Assembly (NCBI GenBank): GCA_021733665.1
Contig: JAHREI010000003.1
Coordinates: forward strand, 1 to 64,000
Length of the DNA stretch: 64,000 nucleotides
Origin: Bacillus subtilis
GTDB taxonomy: Bacteria > Pseudomonadota > Alphaproteobacteria > Rhizobiales > Rhizobiaceae
Direction of reading: 5' to 3'
Part shown: positions 27,352-38,262 of the stretch, piece after piece
How the letters are laid out: the number at the start of each line of letters is the position of its first letter
Position numbering within the stretch: position 1 is the first letter of the stretch
Position numbers and translations under genes: made by a program
The notes under the pieces: model-generated
The model's input: only the letters and a program-made list of their open reading frames with translations
The model's database searches: none
Told to the model about the DNA's origin: nothing

Positions 27352-27717
27352 GTGGCTTTAAGTTTTAGTTTTTCTCCGACTGATCCGCATTCAATAATAT
27401 CTGGTGAAATTTTTACTCTAATAATTACTTTAAATTGGCTCGTGCATGATCCCGCGCCTCCACTAAATCAGCGATTGCAGATTGCATTGGCGGCTCAGCA
27501 GCCAATGCCGAACGGTTCGACTACATTTTTCAATCCCCCTGGTCCTGCTCCGGTTTTGGTTTGGCCTCAACAGGGCTCTTTTGTGGCGGCAACAGCAACT
27601 ACACCAGGTCAGCAAAGATATTTAGTTGGTATAGAAGCAGGTAACGTAGGCAGAGTTCAATTTAATGTAAGTCTTGTGAGTCCTTTAAGCGCAACTTATG
27701 ACCTAGTAATCGCTTAA
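27352..27717 (+). CDS. short paralogue of the next gene's N-terminal domain
   Basis: This 121-residue protein, starting at GTG 27352, is a close copy of the first 120 residues of the protein at 28027. Shared strings include SGEIFTLIITLNWL / SGDVFTLIITLNWL and QQGSFVAATATTPGQ plus RYLVGIEAGNVGRV, and the DNA is also near identical over long parts. It looks like a beta-sandwich domain with conserved GPAP and NGS turns and has no signal peptide. Either it is a stand-alone single-domain protein, or the remnant of a partial tandem duplication whose downstream part has been lost. Similarity stops at the stop codon. No function can be named. Confidence 0.6.
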   Translation: MALSFSFSPTDPHSIISGEIFTLIITLNWLVHDPAPPLNQRLQIALAAQQPMPNGSTTFFNPPGPAPVLVWPQQGSFVAATATTPGQQRYLVGIEAGNVGRVQFNVSLVSPLSATYDLVIA

Positions 27718-28026
27718 TTCATTTGCAAGTCATAACTACTCTATAAGTACTGTGCGTAATAGAAGTAAATAATTCAAAAGCGGCAATTGTGTTTAGGGGC
27801 AGGAGGCAGTCAGATAGTATCTGTTCCTGTGCAAGGTGCAATTAAGTTACTACTAACAAAAATTTATAAATCAATAAAACATTACGCTGAATTTTTTCAT
27901 GCAGTAATTGGTTTTTAAAATTAAATTCTTATTAATTTAAATAATGATTATGCCGATATAATCGGTTGGTAAATATTGAAGTTATTAATAGTAAATAATT
28001 TTTAAATTGTATTGGATGTATTAATT
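27718..28026 (+). other. gap between duplicated genes
   Basis: These 309 A+T-rich bases carry no supported gene and no recognisable remainder of the longer paralogue. A short dyad CAGATA/TATCTG lies near 27816-27828. A promoter for the second copy is possible but not identifiable. Confidence 0.4.
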
Positions 28027-29613
28027 ATGCCTTTAACTTTAACTTTTAATCCAACTTCACCGCATTCAGTGATATCTGGTGATGTTTTTACTCTAATAAT
28101 TACTTTAAACTGGCTCGCCTCTGATACCGCACCGCCACAAAATCAGCTATTGCAGATTGTATTGCCAGCTCAGCAGCCGATACCGAATGGTTCAGCTATA
28201 ATTTTTAATCCCCCTGGTCCTGCGCCAGCTCAGGTTCTACCTCAACAGGGCTCTTTCGTGGCGGCAACAGCAACTACACCAGGACAGCTAAGATATTTGG
28301 TTGGTATAGAAGCGGGTAACGTAGGCAGGGTTCATTTTGCTGTTAGTCTTGTAAATCTGGCATTGCCGGCTGAAACATTCGAACTAGTAAGTACCCCTGG
28401 GCAGTTTAATTTATCTACAACTGGGTTTACTCAACGAGCCATTAGTGTAGCAAATGTTGATAATTTAACACCTGTTAATGCGCCTAATAATTTAAGATCA
28501 ATTCTTGAAATACGAGCAGTAAACCTGGAGACGCCGCCTGCACCTGTTCCAAATGCAGCTATCAGTTTTACTATCGAGAATGTTGCGGCTGAAGTAGCGC
28601 AGCAAGGTGGTAACTATTTCGATGCAACAGGCGCGGCCGCAACGCCAATTAATGTCGTAAGAAATAATAATGATGAGACGGGAAGTTTCACATTACTAAC
28701 GAATGCGGCTGGCATAGCCCGACTGGAAATCGTCAGTAATACTCGTGCAAGTTTTATTTCTTGTCGTATATCTGGCGGGGCAAATTCGGTTATTCCTCAG
28801 GTTCTCTACATATATTCCCAACCAAGCAGTATCTCTATGATGCCTGAGCCAGTTGTAATTCTTCCAAGAAGTAATACTGCTAATTTTGATACTACATCAT
28901 TTATACAAAATACTTTTCCAATTCAGATAAGTAATAGATTGTTCCAAGATTCTAATTGTGTGGCTATATTGAATGATCTTTATCAAGATGATCAACCCGT
29001 TAGCGTATTTAATGGTGGTAAAATAAGGCTTAATGGTAGAACAGCAGATCTATTAACTTCAAATACTGGAATGGATAATAGAATATTCTATGCTGTTTCT
29101 AACGGACCTGAGCTGATAAGTTCCAGAGCGTTGGCATTTACTGTTCGAAATGACAACGGAACAGTTGATCCGGATATAATTCAACTTGAAGGGTTTGTGG
29201 ATCCGCGAAATGGCGATATGACACCCACTAGTATTAACAGGGGGTTACCTGTAACTATTCCGCTAGGATTGGATCAGGGACGTGTTCAGGCTGCAAACCG
29301 ACCAGCAATGGCTGCGCCTGTTGTCTGTAGAATACTTGCAACAGTAACGGGATTTGATCAGAACGGGGATCCTATCCAGCCTCGGAATCCAGTATATCCT
29401 TTCCCTATCGCTAATTTTGCAGCCCCGGTTGTCACTAATCAGATCAATATATTTGCTGAATTTACTGGTTTGGGTCGATCCCGTGATGGTTTGCAGACAT
29501 CACGCTGGACTATGAGATACGCATTTTTTGAAAATGCAAACAGTCCTACCCCGTTTGCTCAATCTGACATCGTTCAGGGTAACATAGCTTCAAGAACAAT
29601 TGAAAGAAATTAA
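28027..29613 (+). CDS. hypothetical beta-rich, Ig-like surface-type protein
   Basis: A 528-residue protein starting MPLTLTFNPTSPHSVISGDVF (ATG 28027; a TTG at 28012 is in frame but further from the GGA). Residues 1-120 repeat the domain of the gene at 27352. A second module (about 130-270, AVNLETPPAPVPNAAISFTIEN ... GSFTLLTNAAGIARLEIVS) has the layout of invasin-type Ig domains, and further beta modules follow. There is no signal peptide, membrane segment or sorting signal. It lies two bases before the next gene, so they are surely cotranscribed. Function is unknown; a structural or binding role is inferred from the domain type only. Confidence 0.65.
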   Translation: MPLTLTFNPTSPHSVISGDVFTLIITLNWLASDTAPPQNQLLQIVLPAQQPIPNGSAIIFNPPGPAPAQVLPQQGSFVAATATTPGQLRYLVGIEAGNVGRVHFAVSLVNLALPAETFELVSTPGQFNLSTTGFTQRAISVANVDNLTPVNAPNNLRSILEIRAVNLETPPAPVPNAAISFTIENVAAEVAQQGGNYFDATGAAATPINVVRNNNDETGSFTLLTNAAGIARLEIVSNTRASFISCRISGGANSVIPQVLYIYSQPSSISMMPEPVVILPRSNTANFDTTSFIQNTFPIQISNRLFQDSNCVAILNDLYQDDQPVSVFNGGKIRLNGRTADLLTSNTGMDNRIFYAVSNGPELISSRALAFTVRNDNGTVDPDIIQLEGFVDPRNGDMTPTSINRGLPVTIPLGLDQGRVQAANRPAMAAPVVCRILATVTGFDQNGDPIQPRNPVYPFPIANFAAPVVTNQINIFAEFTGLGRSRDGLQTSRWTMRYAFFENANSPTPFAQSDIVQGNIASRTIERN

Positions 29614-29615
29614 TT

Positions 29616-30689
29616 ATGACACAATCATTGCGCCAACCTATTAATACTTTAACTCCAGAAATTGATGAGATTAACAGCGGTACAAATATACTCAATATTG
29701 CAAGTAATTTCACAGAAGTAACTGTGAGCATGGAACTTTGGGATGTTATGCAGGTCGGAGACCTTGTTGAGTTGATACTCGACGGTAATGAGACGCAGTC
29801 TATTGCGCGGCAGTTTGTTAAGTTGGATGGTGTAGGGGAGACCACAGTCGATCCGTTTAAAGTAGCGAAAAATTTGTTGACGGTTGGTACCCATTCACTC
29901 CGATATAAAATGACCGAGAAAAGCCAAATTGACGTCCCTAACCCTGATGATGCTTTAATAGGGCGTTCAATGGTGCTCAGTTTTAGAGTCATAAATGATC
30001 CGGTTGTTGCTGATCTTAAGCTTGATATTACTTCGGGGGCGGCCGGATTTAGTGACTCATTTGCTAATCTTTTGCCTGCGAATATTGCCGTTGTACGCGG
30101 TAAACCCGGAGCCAGATTACATGCGCACGGCACGGGAAAGGTTCAAATTTATGAGGCCTTTGGCTCTGATAATACGGTAATTGAGATTGATGCAGACGGA
30201 ACCTGCCCGCTTACTTTGGTCAAAATTGATCAGCTTGATATCGGTACATCTCGTGCAAGTATAGCCGGTGACACTCTTTCTATCACTAAAGAAAATTCGA
30301 CTGAAGTAATGATTAGTCAGCCGGTATTATTTGGTGAATATAAAATAGTAACCGGTGCTGCAAGTTCAAAATTCCTGTCTTATTCCTATAATAATATTGG
30401 TATTGCTGACGGAAGAACTGAAACAATATTTAGTGTTAAACTGAACAGTTCGTTGCCCGGTGAACGAGTGTCTGTCAATATGGCTGATACTCTTGGCTTC
30501 CTTGCCAAAACACGCGGTGTTGATGTGGCAAACAGAGCTATAATCACAGAACACCTAGTCGATATAGTTGATAATACTGCAGAATTTAGTGTTACATCAA
30601 TGCAGGCCGGTACATTTACAATATCTATAGCGACTACTTTTGATGATAGTGAAATTTCACAAGAAATTGAATTTAAATCTTTAGGGTAA
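29616..30689 (+). CDS. hypothetical beta-rich protein (357 aa)
   Basis: I do not recognise this protein by family. It is 357 residues, acidic, rich in Thr, Val, Ile and Asp, with alternating hydrophobic patterns expected of stacked Ig-like beta sandwiches (for example VSMELWDVMQVGDLVELILDGNETQ and ETIFSVKLNSSLPGERVSVNM). No signal peptide, transmembrane helix or cysteine pair is seen. It starts two bases after the preceding gene and ends eight bases before the next, so it belongs to the same operon of surface-like proteins. The repeated use of Ig-like modules across neighbours suggests that they act together. Confidence 0.6.
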   Translation: MTQSLRQPINTLTPEIDEINSGTNILNIASNFTEVTVSMELWDVMQVGDLVELILDGNETQSIARQFVKLDGVGETTVDPFKVAKNLLTVGTHSLRYKMTEKSQIDVPNPDDALIGRSMVLSFRVINDPVVADLKLDITSGAAGFSDSFANLLPANIAVVRGKPGARLHAHGTGKVQIYEAFGSDNTVIEIDADGTCPLTLVKIDQLDIGTSRASIAGDTLSITKENSTEVMISQPVLFGEYKIVTGAASSKFLSYSYNNIGIADGRTETIFSVKLNSSLPGERVSVNMADTLGFLAKTRGVDVANRAIITEHLVDIVDNTAEFSVTSMQAGTFTISIATTFDDSEISQEIEFKSLG

Positions 30690-30697
30690 ATTTAATT

Positions 30698-32314
<1,617 letters not shown>

Positions 32315-32341
32315 ATTTTTTTAATTTATTATCTTAGATTT

Positions 32342-32373
32342 CAAGGCTCCGATAAAAAGGAGCCTTGGATTTT
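32342..32373 (+). terminator. terminator at the end of the Ig-like cluster
   Basis: CAAGGCTCC and GGAGCCTTG flank an eight-base loop, followed by GATTTTTA. It lies between convergent genes and has its T run on the plus strand. Confidence 0.85.
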
Positions 32374-32381
32374 TATGTGCT

Positions 32382-34961
32382 TTAAAACCGTAGTGTTGCA
32401 GTGCTGCCGAAATGGTGGCTTTGGCTGTTACTGCCAAGCAATCCACTATAGATGATATCAAGCCCTAAGCGTTCAGAGCGCCAAAAAGACAAACGTGCGT
32501 CCAGCAACAGAGAATTACGATCTGTAGATGTGCCTGCAATATCGAACGGCAGGCCGGAAGAAAAGGCGAGCTGCCTTACCGCATAACGGTCGCCAAAATT
32601 TCTGTTCCATGCGGCTTCAAAGCGGGCATTAACCTGTAAGTCATTATCAAGCAGAAAGCGCTTACTCATAATGATCCCAAGCGTGCCGATCGTGTTGTCG
32701 AGTGCAGTTGCTCTGCCGTTGAGAGCTGTGTCACTCAGGCCATATTCCTGAAATTTGTCAAAGCGGCTGTGCACATAACCTATCCGGCCATAGGGCTCGA
32801 GATTGATCCCTGCCATATCAAAGCGATAGCCTGCCTCTGCAAAGATTTGCCCCGTCCAGCCATTATAGCTGCTTTCAAGCTGACCATTCAGCATCGGCAA
32901 AGCGAGATTGCGATCAGTGTCAATTGAATGATGCTGATAAGCGGCACCGCTGCGCAGTCGCAGACCTTCATAGACCCATGCACCATAAAGCCCTGCACCG
33001 AGAGTGGAAATATCAGAGGTGCTGGAGCGGTCAGAGATTTTCAGTTTGTTTTGTTCGTAGGAACCGGCAAGACCAATTGTAAAGTCATTTTCCAGTGTGT
33101 AATCAACACCGCCGGTTGCTGAATAGCCGTTAAGGCGTGCAGCAGCAGTATTGCTGTCACTATTACGTTTTGTCAGTGCGCCATTGATTGTTAGCCAGCT
33201 TTGCCAGGCTGTTGCCCGTGGTTGCTTGTCGCCAGACACTTGCCGTGCGCGCTCCATCAGTGCCAGACGTAGCAGACTGCTATTATCGTGAACGGCACTG
33301 GCTGTGGTCGCGTGAATTTCGCCGGAAAGCTGATCAAAACTATAGTTTGCATCTTTTTGCGAACCGCTGATCATCACGCGATATGGTAAGCTATCGGGTG
33401 CCAGAGACTCCAGTGCATTTGCAACGGCAGTCTGATTGTTTGTCTGCGCGGCACTGGCAAATTGCACAGTATTGCGCTCTAAGACGACTCCCGTGCTGTC
33501 AGCGCTGAGTTGCGGTGTGACAAAAGCAAAGTCGTGTTTGATATCAGGCGAGAAGCTGGAGCCGGAAAGGTTGGGAGCGTCTATAATCCGGTACGTTTCT
33601 CCAAGAGTATAAAGCAGGTCAGCAGCGCGTTCAATTTCCAGCGCTCCGCCTTGTAACTCTACATCCTGTGCAATCAACTGGCCGTAACCAAGCACCAGAT
33701 TAAGCCGGGAGCTTTCATTGAAAACAATCTTATCCTGCGCTGTCAGCACTGTCCGGCCAAGATTGACAGTACCGGCGCTGCTAAGCGCACCGATTGCCAA
33801 CTGGTTGTGCGCCATCCGGCTGACATCAAGGCGGGCATTCTGGTCGATCTGTATTTGTGATGTCCCGCCATCCGCGTGATCCTGAAAACGGGTTGTACCG
33901 CCTTCACTGGTGAGAATGGTTGCATTTGCTGCATTGCTACGGTCGCTGAATGTCAGATCACCGGCATTGACGATCATGCTGCTGCCGGCATTCGCCTGAT
34001 CCTGAAAGTGCAGGTTCGCATCGGCATTATTGATCAGTCTTGCATCTTGTGCCGCACTGTTACCGGCAAAACGGGTGGAGCCACTATTGGTGATCGTTGC
34101 ATCCGCCGCACCGGCATTGCCATCAAAGCGGATAGTGCCGGTTTGATTATTGACGATAGCCGCCTGCGCAGCGCTGCTTTCATCCGTGAAAGTCAGCTGA
34201 CCGCTATTGTTGATATTCCCTGAGGCCGCACTGCTCTTGTCAGAAAACTGAATACTTCCGGTTTGGTTATTATCAATCAGGCTGTTTTTTGCCGTGCTTT
34301 GATCAGCAAAGCGGATTTGCCCGTTATTATAAATATTCCGCCGTCCGGCATCGGACTGATCATTAAAGTTCAGAGTGCCCGTGGCATTGTTGGTAATCAG
34401 AGCATTATTGGCACTGGCACTGTCATTAAAACTGGTGGTGCCATTATTGCTAATGACAGCACTGCCCGCGCTGGCATGATCATTAAAACTTAAAGAGCCG
34501 CCGCCATTATTGGTAATACGGGCATCAGCCGCTGTGCTGTCCTGATGAAAGGATAATTGCGCATCTGCATTATTGGTAATGAAGGCGCTGGCGGCAGTCG
34601 ACTGATCGTTAAAACGGGTCGTACCACCGGTATTATTAATGATCGCGGCAGCAGCAGCTGTACTCTGATCATTAAAATAGACCGCATCGCCGGCATTATT
34701 GGTGATCTCTGCATCACCTGCAGATTCGGTGCCTTGATAAATTGCCGTTTTACCGGCCTGCGTATCGCTGGCCAACATCTGAAAAGGCTGTGCAGATGTA
34801 TTGGCCGGTTGTTGTACCGATGTGAGATCGGAATCTAACATCTGAAAAGGCTCGGCGCTCAGTGCCGGATTAAGATTTATACCCAACAGCATGCAGGCGG
34901 CGCTGATAGAGAGCGCAGTACATCTGCTATAGTGTTCACGGTTGCGTTTAATAATCATCAT
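32382..34961 (-). CDS. autotransporter with short beta-repeat passenger
   Basis: An 859-residue type V secretion protein. A long signal region (MMIIKRNREHYSRCTALSISAACMLLGINLNPALSA) is followed by a passenger with two copies of a PFQML(D/A)SD motif. It then has about a dozen 20-23-residue repeats of the pattern ITNN-x-G-x-x-x-FNDQS-x-A-x-x-A (about residues 75-385), expected to form a beta helix. The linker contains LSAGTVNLG-like autotransporter sequence, and the last 270 residues form a C-terminal autotransporter beta-barrel ending in Phe (SATLRF). It should be displayed at the outer membrane, probably as an adhesin or biofilm factor. It converges on the Ig-like cluster and is upstream-adjacent to the cellulose operon. 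Confidence 0.88.
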   Translation of the reverse strand: MMIIKRNREHYSRCTALSISAACMLLGINLNPALSAEPFQMLDSDLTSVQQPANTSAQPFQMLASDTQAGKTAIYQGTESAGDAEITNNAGDAVYFNDQSTAAAAAIINNTGGTTRFNDQSTAASAFITNNADAQLSFHQDSTAADARITNNGGGSLSFNDHASAGSAVISNNGTTSFNDSASANNALITNNATGTLNFNDQSDAGRRNIYNNGQIRFADQSTAKNSLIDNNQTGSIQFSDKSSAASGNINNSGQLTFTDESSAAQAAIVNNQTGTIRFDGNAGAADATITNSGSTRFAGNSAAQDARLINNADANLHFQDQANAGSSMIVNAGDLTFSDRSNAANATILTSEGGTTRFQDHADGGTSQIQIDQNARLDVSRMAHNQLAIGALSSAGTVNLGRTVLTAQDKIVFNESSRLNLVLGYGQLIAQDVELQGGALEIERAADLLYTLGETYRIIDAPNLSGSSFSPDIKHDFAFVTPQLSADSTGVVLERNTVQFASAAQTNNQTAVANALESLAPDSLPYRVMISGSQKDANYSFDQLSGEIHATTASAVHDNSSLLRLALMERARQVSGDKQPRATAWQSWLTINGALTKRNSDSNTAAARLNGYSATGGVDYTLENDFTIGLAGSYEQNKLKISDRSSTSDISTLGAGLYGAWVYEGLRLRSGAAYQHHSIDTDRNLALPMLNGQLESSYNGWTGQIFAEAGYRFDMAGINLEPYGRIGYVHSRFDKFQEYGLSDTALNGRATALDNTIGTLGIIMSKRFLLDNDLQVNARFEAAWNRNFGDRYAVRQLAFSSGLPFDIAGTSTDRNSLLLDARLSFWRSERLGLDIIYSGLLGSNSQSHHFGSTATLRF
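33810..34740 (-). repeat. tandem coding repeats in the autotransporter passenger
   Basis: About a dozen imperfect units of 60-69 bases encode the FNDQS/ITNN beta repeats. The DNA copies have diverged but keep frame, so copy-number change by recombination is possible. They are protein repeats and not a CRISPR array: there are no regular unique spacers. Confidence 0.75.
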
Positions 34962-35024
34962 AAGCCGAACAGATAACTATCCTGTCTGTTAAGCTTTATG
35001 GTTAACGAATAATGATTAATAAAT

Positions 35025-35053
35025 TACCCCATATGTTTCCGACATATGGGGTA
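35025..35053 (-). terminator. hairpin after the cellulose operon
   Basis: TACCCCATATG (35025-35035) and CATATGGGGTA (35043-35053) form an 11-base perfect stem just downstream of the last bcs-cluster gene, which ends at 35072 on the minus strand. The T run on that strand is weak. Confidence 0.65.
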
Positions 35054-35071
35054 TCTTATAAGCACTTGAAA

Positions 35072-37171
35072 TCAATTGAGACCTTGTATGTCTCTGATTG
35101 CGGCCATCCCGCGGATGCCTTCACGATCGCCGGTCGCAGCCAAAGCTTCATATAGCACACGGGCATCATCATAACGACGTAACTTCAGATAGGATGCGGC
35201 CTGCAAAGCCATCAGGTCTTTACGTGGTGGTGCCAGCTGCGAGCGCTGTTGCAAGATGAAAAGTGCGTCACGGAACTGCCCTGCTTTATAGGCAGCAACT
35301 GCACGATCAGACAGGATATTGACGCGCAATTCCTTTTGGCGGGCATCACTCATCGGTGCTTTGATGGCTGAAACAGCAGCCTTATCAACCAGTCCGACCC
35401 GTAAATAAGCAAGGCTCTGTCCGTAAGCGGCTTCAGAACGCTCTTGTGCCGTGCCGGTATTCAGTGCGGATTCAAAGCTTTTGACGGCTTCAAGCGGACG
35501 GTTCATTTCCATCAGGCACCAACCATGAGACACGGCATTGCCGCCGGTCGGCATCGGGCCATCTACGGTCTGGCGGCAGTTGCGTGCATTGGAGCTGGTA
35601 TTGGCAGGCTGTACTGGACGGGCGCGTGGTGCAGATTTCTGGCGTGGCTGCCTGTCTTCATAATAGGTTGTTGCCGGTTGTACTGTATTGGCAATCGGTG
35701 CAACAGCTTGAGGAACCACTGTGCGGCTATATTTATCCCGTGGAGTGCCAATATCTGCGATGCGCTGCGAATGGGTACCCCAGGCTTGTTTCACCTGTGC
35801 CAGCCCTGCTTTATCGCCAAGGGAAAACAAGCTCACACCCAGCCCGTAGGCGGATGGTTCATGAGAATTATCCCAGGACAATGCAGTCTGAAACCACTGA
35901 ACAGCAGTTGGCTGCTGACCAATCGCCCGTGCATACCAGCCGAGCTGTTCGGCTGTACTAATGTTTTTCTCAGCAATAACCGCATTGGCAATACGGGTCA
36001 TAACGTCTTGCGAGAGTGCGGCAGGCATACGGGCAGGCGGATCGCTAGCCAGCAGGTTGGCTGTTGCTGCAAAATAAACTGCGGAAGCTTCCGGCGACTG
36101 GTCACGCCACGGATACATGGCGTTCTCTGCCTGTGCAAATTCTCCGCGACTATTGAGGATCAGCGCCAGCCCCTGCGAAACCGTTACACTGTCGTCTTTC
36201 TCTTTCGCCAGCTGGAACCATTTTTCCGCCGCAGACATGTCGTTCCGACGTAGATAATACCAGCCCAGCATTTCTGCATCCGCGGCATTGCCATCTTTTC
36301 CGGCAATTGCGCTTAAAGACGAGAGATAGTTCTTGTCGATTTTCAACTCAGGATTTTGCGCGGCAGCGGCGACAAAGCGGCGTGCAATATCTTCACTGAG
36401 CGAAGCAAATTCGCTCTGACCATCGGCACTGGTTTTTTGTGCTGCAAGAACCTGCTGCACTTGTTCGTAGGGCAGAGTGTCGAGCGCTTTTTGTACTGTG
36501 ACCAGCCGGTCTTCAGGCTTGGTGCAGTTTTTCAGAATATAGAGATAACCATCACGTGCGCGGTCAGCTTTATCCTGCTTGGCAAAGGCCTCAGACAAGC
36601 GCCACAACACATCAACCTCATCGCAGGTGAGTAATTGCGGGGATTGTGCGGCCAGACTGACAACCATGTCATATTGCTTATTATCAGAGGCATTGATCAG
36701 CCGCTGACGGGTTTCTGCCAGATTGAGTTTGGCCAGCAAGTCATCGGGAACCTGCCATTCCGGTTCCTGAATTTTGCGCGTGGCAATGGCTTTGCGCAGG
36801 GCAGCATATTGGCCGTCAGCAAAGAGCTTCCAGAGCTGCTCCAGTTTGGTATCGCGGATCTGTACCGGTGCGAGCGGGTCTTCCGGTGGCGTCCAGTCCG
36901 GATAAAGCGCTTTCAAACGGTCAATTTCAGCCTGCAAACGCTGCTTGTCCCCTTTAAGCGCAAAATAACGCAATGCACTTTCATCGACTTCGGTATTTTC
37001 ACTGCTTGTACTGCTGCGCTGGTCTGTCTGCACGAGATGTCTGGTGACAGGTTTTTCTTCAGCGCCGGTCATGATCTGCAGATCCGGTGCAGAGCTTGTT
37101 TTAACAGAATAAATATAAACACCCGCAGCGGCAGTTGATGCCAGCAGAGCTGCAATGAAAAGTTTTTTCAT
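35072..37171 (-). CDS. TPR protein of the cellulose operon (BcsK-like)
   Basis: A 699-residue protein with an N-terminal signal-anchor (MKKLFIAALLASTAAAGVYIYSV) and many tetratricopeptide-type helical pairs, for example LGWYYLRRNDMSAAEKWFQLAKEKDDS and ALEAVKSFESAL-like units. It resembles the periplasmic TPR part of BcsC but lacks BcsC's C-terminal outer-membrane barrel. TPR proteins called BcsK occur at this place in alphaproteobacterial bcs operons; the name is my best match. I place the start at ATG 37171, overlapping the bcsZ stop by four bases with GGAG upstream. A role in guiding or regulating cellulose export through the periplasm is inferred. Confidence 0.75.
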   Translation of the reverse strand: MKKLFIAALLASTAAAGVYIYSVKTSSAPDLQIMTGAEEKPVTRHLVQTDQRSSTSSENTEVDESALRYFALKGDKQRLQAEIDRLKALYPDWTPPEDPLAPVQIRDTKLEQLWKLFADGQYAALRKAIATRKIQEPEWQVPDDLLAKLNLAETRQRLINASDNKQYDMVVSLAAQSPQLLTCDEVDVLWRLSEAFAKQDKADRARDGYLYILKNCTKPEDRLVTVQKALDTLPYEQVQQVLAAQKTSADGQSEFASLSEDIARRFVAAAAQNPELKIDKNYLSSLSAIAGKDGNAADAEMLGWYYLRRNDMSAAEKWFQLAKEKDDSVTVSQGLALILNSRGEFAQAENAMYPWRDQSPEASAVYFAATANLLASDPPARMPAALSQDVMTRIANAVIAEKNISTAEQLGWYARAIGQQPTAVQWFQTALSWDNSHEPSAYGLGVSLFSLGDKAGLAQVKQAWGTHSQRIADIGTPRDKYSRTVVPQAVAPIANTVQPATTYYEDRQPRQKSAPRARPVQPANTSSNARNCRQTVDGPMPTGGNAVSHGWCLMEMNRPLEAVKSFESALNTGTAQERSEAAYGQSLAYLRVGLVDKAAVSAIKAPMSDARQKELRVNILSDRAVAAYKAGQFRDALFILQQRSQLAPPRKDLMALQAASYLKLRRYDDARVLYEALAATGDREGIRGMAAIRDIQGLN

Positions 37172-38262
37172 AGGCACTCCGGATGGTTGTTTGCGATATA
37201 GGACAATGCCAGTAAATGCAGAGTGGACGGGTAATATTGATTTGGCTTAAAGCTGGCCACACCCTCAGACAATTTGGTGCCATTGCTGATGCAAGCCGTC
37301 AGTTGCGGAATAATCCGATATCCCGCCTCATTCAGCGAGGCAACAGGCTCATTCGTTGTAATATTAACCAGATTAACAGCGCCGTCCTGTCCGGTCATTG
37401 CTTTAGCTAATTGTCGGGTTATATCCTGTTTTCCCAATCCGGCGCGGGCAAGATACAGTACAATCCGCAGATTGTTATAGCTGAATTCCGGTTCAAATCC
37501 TGTGGCCGGTTGTGGTTCATCTTTCAGACTGATCCAGTCAGACGGTAATTGATCCGCGCCAAACCGGCTTTGCTGTAAAAGCTGCAATCCGCTCTTTTCC
37601 AGTGCTTTCCATGAAGGGGAAGGTACCAGCTCATCAAGAACCGGAAATGCCTCGAACACCCAATAAGACAGATTGATAACTGGCCCGTCATCACGGTCTT
37701 TAACACTGAATCCGCGAATGGCAGGTAGCAAGATCATCTCATTATTATGCGCGATAATCAGTTTTTTCAAAAGGCTGTTGGTAATGGTTGTTGCTGTTTT
37801 ACGGTAATAGCTATTGTTCCACTTTTTCGCAGCCAGCGCCAAAGCATAGGCAATCAGAACATCGCCGTCAGAAGCATTATTGGTATCGGTAATATGCGGA
37901 CGACTTGCCGGATCCCATTTCCATACGGACAAGCAGTCATTGCGGATCAGCATTTCTGTGCGGGTAAAGCTCCAGATTAACTCAAAATCTGCCGGACGAT
38001 TGGCCATAACTGCCAGCAATAAACCATAGCCTTGACCTTCACTATGGCTGATATTGCCATTGGCATCATCCATGATACGGCCGTTTTTGGCGAGAAATTT
38101 CTCACTATAGGCAAGCCAGTCTTTTTCACTGATCATCGGCAGCTCTGCTTTGGGAGCACTATGCGCAGAACTTTGGTGCAACGGTGACATAAGTACAGGA
38201 AACGCCAGCATAAAGGCCAGTGTCAAGGTTGCGCAAAATGATCTGATCTGTTTGTTAGTCAT
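37168..38262 (-). CDS. bcsZ: cellulose-operon endoglucanase, GH8 family
   Basis: A 364-residue secreted glycoside hydrolase family 8 enzyme (endo-1,4-beta-glucanase) with signal peptide MTNKQIRSFCATLTLAFMLAFPVLMSPLHQSSAHSA. The conserved segment ISHSEGQGYGLLLAVMANRPADFELIW carries the general-acid Glu, and TNNASDGDVLIAYALALAAKKW the catalytic Asp region. BcsZ trims cellulose chains in the periplasm and is needed for proper export or fibre form. It overlaps bcsB by eight bases and the TPR gene by four. Confidence 0.93.
   Translation of the reverse strand: MTNKQIRSFCATLTLAFMLAFPVLMSPLHQSSAHSAPKAELPMISEKDWLAYSEKFLAKNGRIMDDANGNISHSEGQGYGLLLAVMANRPADFELIWSFTRTEMLIRNDCLSVWKWDPASRPHITDTNNASDGDVLIAYALALAAKKWNNSYYRKTATTITNSLLKKLIIAHNNEMILLPAIRGFSVKDRDDGPVINLSYWVFEAFPVLDELVPSPSWKALEKSGLQLLQQSRFGADQLPSDWISLKDEPQPATGFEPEFSYNNLRIVLYLARAGLGKQDITRQLAKAMTGQDGAVNLVNITTNEPVASLNEAGYRIIPQLTACISNGTKLSEGVASFKPNQYYPSTLHLLALSYIANNHPECL

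Noticed and set aside
33810-34740. Regular repeats that might be a CRISPR array
   Set aside because: The units are in frame, code for a repeating protein motif and lack constant repeats with unique spacers; no cas genes are near.
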